Source: Eleginops maclovinus
Taxonomy: Eukaryota > Chordata > Actinopteri > Perciformes > Eleginopidae
Assembly (NCBI RefSeq): GCF_036324505.1
Contig: NC_086350.1
Span: forward strand, 12,012,032 to 12,076,031
Direction of reading: 5' to 3'
Length of the DNA stretch: 64,000 bases
Shown here: in pieces, positions 53,606 through 64,000 of the stretch
Position numbering within the stretch: the stretch's first letter is position 1
Layout: the number at the start of each line of letters is the position of its first letter
Notes under the pieces: generated by a model
What the model saw: the letters and a program-made list of their open reading frames with translations, nothing else
Database searches by the model: none
Told to the model about the DNA's origin: nothing
Made by a program: the position numbers and the translations under genes

Positions 53606-56600
53606 TGTTTTAATTCACTCAGAACAAAGAAGCCAAAAGATTGTGCACCTAAGCTCTCATAGCGAGGGCATCAATAATAAAATATTAGCTTTAAGGCAAC
53701 AGACACAAAGAGGCTGCTAATTGAGTGTATAATTACCAGAACATGAAGGGAGGCACAATGGCTCATCAGAGCACTAACAAGCGTGTGACCAGCAGTTTCA
53801 TGAGAAGCTCTTTGAGAATTAATTTTATACACTTGCCCTGAAAGTGGCTGCATCCTAATGGTGCGTTTGAAAAAGAGCTCCAAACATTACATTGTATGCT
53901 CCCTCATAAAAATATTAATTGGATGTCTTACGAAAAGCGATAATGAATCTGTGTTCAGCCACACAGGTGACATAGCATCGTATTATATTTTCCTCACTAA
54001 CTGATCATTTTAACTATACTATCCATCACACACATACATTTAAGAAATTAATCAAGTTAATACTCTAATGTGAATACAAAAAGACAAGGCAGTTCTGTGT
54101 GTAAGCAGACTGATAAAGAGGGAGAGAGGAGAGAGATGAAGAGAGAGATGGCTGCCCAGTCTGCTGGCACTCAGACCCAGCTGGGTTGGGGGGAGGCAGT
54201 GGCTGCCTAATGAGCCTCTCTTACCCCAGAGAGCTCACCCCACTCCTCCCCCTAGAGTCCCTAATATAAGGATGAAGGACTGCACACACTCCATCACTAT
54301 CACATGTGTGGCTTTTCCAACACACAGCAGGGGAGCTGATGAAAACACAGTCTTCGTCTATAAAACGGCCACTTGCTCACCAGTTAGCGGCGCACTCATA
54401 TGGCGTTAAACCACAGGAGAAACAATGATACACATCAGCACAAATACAACTGAGACATTTTTTAATCAGCTCTCTGTTTTCTCCCGTCAGCTTTCCCCAC
54501 AGACCCTGCTGGTGAAACAGACTCAGGGGATCTCTTTTACAATAAAAGCACCATAATGTCGTTACTAATGACCACCAACGCTACTGTGGCAAAGGTGGAC
54601 GCTGCTTTGTGTTTTACAACACGGTGAACACATTTTCCTTGGCAGGTTTAAAATTCATGGCTTGTCCATGAAGTACATCTCGGTTTCTTAGGCTTGTAAA
54701 AACCACGCTTAATGGCCTTTGCTTTGTAAGGCCAAAGCCATAGTTCAACCTCCGCACACGAACACTCCCCAGACAGTTGTAAATTCCAATAAAAGGTTCA
54801 TGCCAAAGTAAGCGTGAGTGAGTTATTCTGTTGCAGAGGTTGGTGGGCAGAACTGCAGTGGGCCCTCTTTCCATTACCACAGCTCCCCTGCGCCTAATGG
54901 TCAAGCCCCGTCTCCACTGGGTAAATGTTTACCCTGCAATAAGAAGAGAAGAGGCCACAAACAGGAATACAGAGGCCAGCATGGGCAGCGAGATAATGAG
55001 CTACTATCAGCCTCCCTGCCTCCCTGCCTCGGACACAGCCAACGCTCATTAGAGCCACGGTGATGGGCAGGAGAGCTGAATGCACTCAGTCAAGTGGTTC
55101 TCCACTCTTCCACACAGAAAACTGCCTTCATATTGAGAACAAGAGAGAAAGAATCAACAGTAAAAATATTTGAACAATCTATTCAAACACCTTGTGGATT
55201 GTACTGGAGGCGGGCAGCCAGAGAGCAGTTGTTGAGAATGGGCAATGAAGAGATGGCGAAGACTCGCAGGCAGTTCAGTGGGTTTTTTGTTATAGGCTGC
55301 CAAAATGGCTTTGATTTACTGAGGGACCTATTGATAATTAATTGTATCATCTGTTTCCTCCTCCACTCTAGCCAAGAAAAGCGAACCCCAAGTCTTCATC
55401 AGAGGCCTGGGCACAATTCATACCATCAGAGAGGGCGATTGGACCGGAGCTGGCTGTGCAAGCTGTCAGCAGATGGCAGCTAAAACTAAACAACTCTCAA
55501 CCCCAAAGAGAAAACAGACTCGTGAGCCCAAAACTTTGCCAAGGTGTGGAGCAAACAATTAATAGTCTACTTATGGAGCTACCATTTGAATGCTGCTTAC
55601 CTAACTAAATAAATAAGACGGTGGGGAGCTTCCTTATACCTGGTCCCCCCATTAAACTGTAATGGCTGACCCTGCAAAGTAGGGATATACCAAGTAGTTC
55701 GAACCTCTTTCATTTGCAGATAACGATTAGGTGACATTAATATTATTAATATTACTGTACACTATTTGTAGAATAGGATTCCAGTTACAGCTGCGTAATG
55801 GTAATGCGAGGGTTGACTCAATGATCACGCAGAAAATGTCACAGAATCAGGAAGGCAGGTGACCAAGCACTTTTTTCAAGTAAGTAAGTTTTAACTTACA
55901 ACTTCAGAAAGCAGCATCACTCACCTAAGTATTAATGTGGATGAAACTGACAAGTGATGTTCATTTTAAGAAAATGTATTGGAATTCCAAAAGACTTCAT
56001 TTAATTTAATATTTGGGTGTGTGTTGATGACACCATGTTGTGATGTAATGCCTTTATTCCTGACATTCAAAACTTAATTTAAAATCCCAATAAAGGTTTT
56101 CAATGATTTTCCTTAGTGCTGTATTCAAAACGGTCTTCTTGTTTTCATAATTTCTTACTTCTGCCGCTCAAATATGGCAACCCGTTCTAGCTCAGTTTCA
56201 AATATCAAGAGCGTTAATAGTTAGTGTCTGCCCGCTGTTTCACACAAACTCAGATCTCCCACACATCTACAGAGTGGGTGCGGTCTACAGCAAGCTACGG
56301 TACGTGGCCTTATATGGAACATACTTTTAGCTCAATAATTCATAATCTTGGAGGGATGCTGAATAATTGAAGTGAACTTGGAGGCCTTTCAGCTCAGCCG
56401 AGCTTTGCATGTAGCTGATGGATCTGTGGGATTCAATGCACATTACAGGGGGAGAGGGGAAATATAGTGCTACGCTGTGTTTCTGTTTTCACTGCACATT
56501 GATTGATCAATTATTCAGCCGGGCCCTCTGACTGTGACCTACAGCTCTGAGAAAAAGGCCTGAGTCTTCCCCGCCTAAGACGGGTCTGTGACAGCGTTGG

Positions 56601-59600
56601 CTTTTTTTATTGTACTGCATTTCAAGCTCCAGCCAGCATGCTCTTATACAGTGCGCCTCATAAAACTTCTCTCTGAAGCGCCGTCATGTTGTTCAGTTGT
56701 GGTGGCCGCCGTTTCAAATATTACAGTATCGTTCTTTCATCTTCCTAAATGAGTCAAAGTGGCGAGGCTGCTTCTGAAATGAGCAGCACGGCTACTTCAG
56801 GCAACTTTGTTCTCTCCCTCTTCTCTCTAGTCTGGGGGAAGAGGTGAAAAAGAGGGGGAGTTTCCTTTTAGAGAGCTGGGGGGTCCCCCAACTGAGCGTG
56901 GCTATATCACACAGTGTTTCTCTTGAGTGCTGGATCTTTTAATCAAAGACATTATTTCACAGCAAAACCAGCCTCGCAGCCAACATGACTGGGAGTGTCT
57001 AATTAACACAAAAGAAAAACGCTGTGCTCGGGCAAAGTCCCTCAAACAGCGACCTCCATCACTGCATCCGTACGTTCCCCAAGAAATCTGTTTTTCACAA
57101 TTAATGTATCCACTGTGGCTATTTTAGCATGTTAAGCATAGTGCAGATATTTTTATCCAAACAACAAATATTGCAAATGGAGTATAACGTTACTATGAAT
57201 CAGTCATGAGCTCAATTAAATCCAAAAACAGAATCATAATGTTGACTGTAGGACTTGAGAAATGGTGCAGCACAATCTCCCTTCTCAGGTCTGTCTGAAA
57301 AGTACAGAAAGAGCCGTTGGACCAAACCAGAGATTGTTTGTTATGCAGAATCAGCCCGCTGGGATTAAGTCGGCATTGTTCAAAGCTGAAATAAAGTAAG
57401 TATACCTATTGAGGCCAAAAGACATCCGCACTGAATCAGAATAGCCTGATATACAACCGTTTAGAGGTCAAGCTGAGCTTTCTCTGCTATGATTTATGAT
57501 CCACTTGCTCACCTACAGCTGTAGGGGAGAATACATGTCATATAACATTGCTTTGTTAGAAAAACACAGTTTGATACCGTTTTGATAGATGGATTTGAAG
57601 TTACCCGGGCTTTCTGACATGAGCTGAGTGTGTTTTAGACAGAGGTGTTTAATCTTCATCCTGACTGGTAGGCTCCTCACGTCCCCTGAGCTCCTTGTTT
57701 TCCTGTATTGATTAAAATCTGCCCTATCCACCTTCCTGGTGTAAGAACTCCTTCAAAGAAGGCTCAGTGGGATTATTCACTGAGAGAAACTTACCCCAGT
57801 CTTTGTTCTACTGGTTGCTCCAGCTTGTTCAATGAGGCAAGTCTCTGGGCCAATAATGGTACAGATAAAAAGTTGTTTATGAACAAACTGTTTGTAGTGA
57901 GCCCCTTTGTGACGGATGTATTTTCATACTGTACATCAGGCAATTTATCTAGATGATACATCACAGAGCTTTTTGGGGTGATCTAAACTGCAAAAAAGAG
58001 AAAGGCAAAGGTGACCTTCGTACGGCACGGAGCGCTTCGCTGTTATTTCAGTTTGACCCTTGAAACAGCGGTGTGCGCAGAGACAATGTAACAGGGATTG
58101 AGACGAGGGATTAGTTTGGAAATGAGCCCTGCCCTATCTTTTAACACGGACAGGCTGAGGACCGGGTAGCTTACCCCTTATCTTTTTTTCCATTGTTGCC
58201 GGAGCTGAGGAAATAATTTGAACGCACACATTCACAGGTCCATGTCTGTGGGTATGTTCTACAAAAGGTACGATGGCAACAACCACTTAATTCGTGATTA
58301 GGGCTCTATTCAAAGGCGTGTTTATTCTCCCAGGAATTCATTAGATCCAGAAGCTGCTTCATTTTTTTTTTTTTTTCGTGCGACTCATTCCCCCAGTGAG
58401 GTGATTTAATGCTAGTCTCTAGGTGATAAAAAACTGAAGAGCATGACCACAAATACACTGAATACATTAGCTCTTGTTTTTCCTACTGAACAAGGAAGGT
58501 TATTCTATCATGCAAATTACCCAGTGCACCAACACATTTCTCCTGCGTCTCTCTCCGCAGACATCAAATTATTTTAGGTTTAGTGCCAGGTGACTTACCT
58601 GTTTTAATGTTGCCATTTGAAAAAAATGTTTAGCTGAAGTTGTTGTTAAAAAACAATTTGAAATGAATACTGTTCCATGAACTTTTGAGTGAGGATAAAA
58701 GTGATATACAGCACAAGAGTTAACAATTTAAATAAAGATAAATCCAGATTATAAAGTGATATAACTTCAAAGTTGCAGTCACAATAAATTCAATTCAACA
58801 AAAATGTATATACTTTTGGCACAAAATCAATCTATTAACAACATAATACATACTATAATACATTCTATACCTGAGTGCCTATAAGCATATCTATATTTTT
58901 TAGCTTTTTGGTTCAACAACAACACTCGGTTTGGGGATTTTTGTATATAATACAAAACAGTTGACTGACGAGATGTAATAGAAGAACAATAAAAAAAAAA
59001 GTAAGCATCTGTATGAAGATCAGGACGAAGGAATCACTGAAGAAGGTACATCTGCAATTTCAAGTTTTATTTAAATCTGAGCAGAGTGTCACAAACAGAT
59101 ATTGTAACACCTTTTAAAGTTTTACAGAGTCAATAAGAGTTTAGATCACAAAAAGGTCTGGAGGTTTTTCTTTAGTTAAAAAGAAAATCATTCCACATAC
59201 TTTTTATTTTACTCATTGACCTGTGAAGATTTCCCAGACAGTTTTAAAATAATAATTGCTTTAATGTAATTTACAAAGGGCAGAAAATATTGTCCATTGG
59301 TTTTCATCTTTAACAACAAGAAAATGTATCACCTGCAACTTCTTCCTTCAAACAAGACTCTTAAGACACTATTAAAACCAGTGAACCTTCTTAACAAGGC
59401 CTTTGTTTGACACTAATATAATGATATTCTGTACGGTACCGGGCCTCAATACAACACTGAAAACCTGGTGATGGAACTTAAATATAGTTGAAGCACGTTA
59501 ACCAAGCTCGACATGCAACAAAAAGGTTCAACACTCACTGTGAACCAGGAGCCGCACTGTATGCTGCTTTTATCTTAGATAACATACATCCTGATACACA

Positions 59601-62600
59601 TCCCATGTGAAATTCTGTATGAAAACACAAATGCATCCAAAAGGAGCATATGGGAAAGCAATTATTTCTCACATAATGAAATGAGGTATGTTTCTAAAAG
59701 GTGTAATTGCAATTAAAAAGACACCCAAGTCAAAAGCAGCATGTTTGGGACCTGGGACCATGAAGCGCTGCCGCTGCTGAATTCAGTGGAGAACTTACTC
59801 AGTTCATGTATTTTTTTTCTTCCTCTTTTCTTTTTGTGAGCATCATTATAAACCCAAAGTATAAGCCGTTATGTGGACGAGCAATTCTGAAACCCACAGA
59901 ACTTCATTTTCGTTTCTAATCAAGATCAAAGTCACCAGATGTGTCACACTGAATCAAAGGCAAACGTATATGAAACGAAACAGGAGTATTATATACTCAG
60001 TCAGTTATTTTTGATGGTATAGGGTTCACTCGATATACACAACACATAGGTTAGATAGTTTCACTGAAGTGTCAGAACACAGATACAAAATATACTCTGT
60101 GATATTGACAGTCTTTTTTTCTGTCTTTAAAGCTACATAAAGAGCTTGAGTAGCCAAAGGCTCACCGGGGACTTTGAGGGTTATATAGCTAGCACCAGCA
60201 ATCAGATCGAACACAAGGCAAGGCTTTTTTCGTTGCTGTTGAACAGAAAATAATTTAAAAATATAATAAAGGCTGAATATTTATTTGATATTATACAAAA
60301 TATACATTACACTTCAGTACGGAGTAATCTGTACGATGTTAGAGCCTGCTGTCTGTGTTCAGGGCTGATGTGTGTGCTGTGAAGGCTATGTTTCCAGACG
60401 GCTTTGAGCTGAGCTGCAGTGCACCATCTGTAGCGGCCAAAGGGACAACTGTTGCTCATTAAATTAGCCAGTTCCATCATCCTGATGCATCAGAGGAAGA
60501 CCTGGGATCTCTGTGACCTTTCTCTCCCCCTCAACCAAGCCCTTTCCTTCACTAATATAGATGCAAACTCAAGTAGGTCAAACACCAGGTATAAATCTTC
60601 CTTGGCAAGTTGCTGCGGCGTTTGCCAGGTATGCACTGCAGGCTGCCGTGACGGACTGTGAGTGGAGGTGTGGCTGAAGCCTGAAGTGGGCACGCTGTTG
60701 CTGCTGCCAGCATGCTGGGACCAGCTTTCCGCTGGCCGAAGGGTTGCCTCCTACATGGGGACCAGTTGGCTGTTACAATGTGTTCTTGAAAACAGGTATT
60801 TGTTATCAGATACCAAGCTGACGGTGCATTTATATGAACAATGTGTAAAAACTACGGTGAGCACAGGTTCTAAAGTTTCATGGAAATGAAAAATGCGTTT
60901 TTACGTATGCAACATTATCATGAGTAGGGTCAAGTTTTCATTTAGAGGGCTTCTGATGTGAATAAATGAATAACTAGCATGGCCATAAAGCCTTTTTACT
61001 ATGCAGTCTATTTAAAATAACAGCAATTGATTTTGATCTTTGACGTTTACTGCCAAAAGAGAGGTCCTGCCCTTACTGGGTTACAATATAACAATGAGGC
61101 AAATCTCTTGTGATTTAAAGAAATGCAGAACACACTACAGAATAGAAAGTCAGGGTACCCATTTAATTCGGTAAGAGCTTTTTTTAAATGTTGTATTAAA
61201 TGCCTTTTTTAATGGACATTTTCAACAAACCTTCCTTACAGTGATTTGCAAATGTATACCCGCTGATTAATCCAACTCCCAGCTGATCAGCTAATGATTG
61301 TAGCCAAAATAATTTGATGAAATCTGCTAATAAAATGTAAAATAGCAAATTGGTTAATGATACAGTGCTTAAAAGGTGTAATGTACTTCTTTCTTCCTAC
61401 TAAGATCTGAAAGCATCACTCCAGCGTAACAGTAGATTCAAATTCTCCCCATCAGGACACAAAGATGGTATTGTGTCAAGCTATCATGTAAAGCAGCATC
61501 TCCAGTGCCAACTCTCAAATACTTAGGTCATAGAACAAACACTTTGACATGTAGGCTGTTACTACGTGTAAGTGGTCAGCAGTGAATGTAATACTCGTCT
61601 CATGACAGCCGGCAAACAATAAACAATGTTTGTTAAACAGGATTTAAATATTTTTGTTCTCTGGTTAACTTTGTTTAGCATTTATAGTTATTCAGCATAT
61701 TAACTACTCTAGTTTTCCTCATTTACTTCTTCTTTACACACGGGGTTGTTTTATTGGAATATTGTTTCTGTATTTACTGTAAATGTAATAAATATGAACT
61801 AAAAATGGTTGAACGAAGAGACTTATCTAAGAAGAACACTGACTCAACAAACTATTTGTCTCTAAAACCCTGAATAGAAATGATGATAAGATAATGTTTC
61901 AATTGTTTTACTTTTCTGAGCATGCCATACAGTTACAGATATGTTTTAACACTTGATAGGGCAGGAACAAACTTTAAAGGATGATCTCCATCGCAATCAG
62001 AAATAAATTGACAAATGTAGAAGTAGTAGCTCGAAAACTCTAAACTCAAATGAATGACAACGGTACAGAGGTGCACCCTGGTGGCTTAAGGCTTGAGGTG
62101 TCGTCTGTGAATCATAAGTTCCCAAGGGACCTTGGTCGCATGTCATTCCCGTCATACATCAATAATAAACTATGAATGAATGAAATGCCCAATAAGGAAT
62201 TTAAATTTCAAGATAGTTTAATGTATGATAAGAGATGAATTGTCATTATGCATCACACACATATTTTGTAAAAATGTAAATGTTATCAGAAGTATTTAAA
62301 CCCTTAACCATACGCAGACTTTAGTTTCAGATGTATAATCCCAGTAAACAAAGATTTGTTCCCCTCTAAGTCTTTGAACTACTTCAGTGACACAAATAAA
62401 ACATGTCTGGAGGAGCGTTCCCTGAGTTTCAGAGGTTGAGGAGAGTTAGCAGAGGTTGCTGTGCTTAGCCAGTATAAAAAATGGAGGCCTGTATTGAGTT
62501 TGTAGGCCTGCAGCTTCAGGCAACGGTGATAAATCCACCTGTGAGAGAGCTTGTATCAGACAGGCACAGGCCACTGGCAGATAAATGGACTGCCCCATGC

Positions 62601-64000
62601 CCTGACGGGGAGACGCACCCCCGTGGGCTTCCCTGCCGCTGAGAGTTATATTTCCAGCTCCGTCCCTCGTAGGTTGGAGCAGCGCTTCAGGGTACGAGCA
62701 AGCTAAATGAAACACTAATGCACCAAGTTTCCCCATCAGAAATTTCCATAATTCATTTCCACACATTTCCTTGAGAGCACACTGTGGGATTTGAGGGAGG
62801 GGCTGGGAATCTTAATGCACCAGCTGTGTGAAAAGAGGAGTCTGATCAACAGCTCAGTGGCAGGGCCCTTATGGAAAGAGCCAGCCACCTGACCTTACAG
62901 GTGTACTCCCCATCTCTCTAACAAGGAGGGTTTCTTTCCACAGTGCAGGCTGAGTAAGTATAGAGAACATTTGCTCTGCCTGCTCTCGCATTTCTTGTTG
63001 GATTTAAAGTTTATACAGTGGGAAAAAAAAATCTATTATTTTATGTTGCACATTTCAAAGAAATCCCCCTTCTCAGCCATTTTATTTTCATCAATAAATA
63101 AGCCCGATTCTGCTCTTTCATTCAGCGCTTTAATCTATGATGAATGATTCGAGGGGCTTAAAACTGCTCCAGCAGTTCTCTTTGTGTTCCTGGTTAAAGG
63201 TTTCCCCCTAGTTTGTTTTGTTGCTTTAAAACTACTTGCTAAAACCATTTGTTCTCTGGAAAAATAGTTCTCTCTTAAGGTTGCAGTGCAATGAAGATAT
63301 TACTTTGATGTTATTCTCTCACACCAAAGGCTGTTGGTATTTGTCGGTGTATTGAACATAGCCTGAGAAATAATATTATACTATGCTCAAAAAGTTCAGA
63401 AAACATTACATGAAGAAACATAATCAAGCTTAGGATGTTTAAGTACAGTCGCTAACTCTTTGTTCATGGATTATGACTTTTACATCCAGTAAGAATTCAT
63501 TTTAAATAACGATAAAAGCAAATCACCCATTTTTAGATTTCACCGCAAAAATCAGATTGGAAATAACTACAAAATACAACATATACATTTTAAGTATAAC
63601 CAAACAATTTGCTCTATAACATTTATATTCAAGATGAGTAAAAGCATTCACAGAATAATGGAGCCGTAATGAGGCTTTGCAAGCTTTGTTGGATGGAGAA
63701 CAAATGGTTTGTACCAACAGTGTTTAGAACACAGAAATAGTCTGAACACCAGGTGCTGTAGAACAATATTCCCTGCAGTGTGATGAATTGGTTGACTAAA
63801 GAGGGTATTCATCCAAAAGCACCATCCCCTGCAATATGTGATTGCTAATCCTGACACAGTCTAAGAGAAATGGCATTTTTAAACCTTAAGACACATCAAT
63901 TGTATCCTGAATGACACATGTAGTTTATTATGTTGAAAGCAAACATAAAAACCATTTCAAATCTCAATAATCATCATTGTTGTCATAAATGTTCAGTATT
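53606..64000. other. Upstream intergenic DNA, no gene recognised
   Basis: About 10 kb with no recognisable exon. It includes a GA-rich purine tract (54117-54150) and a run of 15 T (58362-58376). The 129-codon frame at 55094-55483 and the 106-codon frame at 62446-62766 (minus strand) match nothing I know. No vps13c exon was recognised, although that gene lies upstream of RORA in human. Confidence 0.5.

Noticed and set aside
56500..56507. PBX/HOX-like TGATTGAT, also at 19995, 29317 and 39567
   Set aside because: An 8-mer is expected about twice by chance counting both strands in this window; four copies without clustering are not evidence.

Overview
The window is vertebrate nuclear DNA, most likely from a ray-finned (teleost) fish. 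It is moderately AT-rich and almost free of long open reading frames. It carries two very long uninterrupted CA microsatellites and a non-LTR retrotransposon stub with an ATT-repeat tail of the kind common in fish. There are no bacterial genes, operons, CRISPR arrays or viral genes.

The one gene I can identify is rora (nuclear receptor ROR-alpha, NR1F1), on the minus strand. Its first coding exon lies at 36909 down to 36756. It encodes 51 residues plus one base of the next codon, and ends at a consensus GTAAGC splice donor. The peptide ([12 protein letters not shown]..., [25 protein letters not shown]) matches the N-terminus of the long RORA isoform (alpha-1), as I recall it from human, in order, length and splice phase. 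I cannot say whether this is roraa or rorab.

Layout: positions 1 to 36755 are the proximal part of rora intron 1, running from high to low coordinate in transcription order. I found neither the small second exon nor the zinc-finger exons, which fits the very large first intron known for vertebrate RORA. The CpG-dense first exon and its putative promoter occupy about 36.6 to 37.1 kb. Positions 37.1 to 64 kb are upstream intergenic DNA. In human the next gene on that side is VPS13C; I recognise no exon of it here.

Outside the exon I recognise microsatellites, a strong G-quadruplex motif, a long alternating purine-pyrimidine (Z-DNA prone) tract, an L2-like LINE 3' end, two LINE-tail-like snippets, a possible old repeat and several inverted repeats. 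The best is a perfect 15-bp-arm hairpin about 0.9 kb upstream of the start codon. Low repeat content and gene emptiness around a developmental nuclear receptor fit a regulatory landscape. Individual enhancers can only be proposed, because no alignment could be run. I did not find a clearly new biological system; the leads are graded in the findings.
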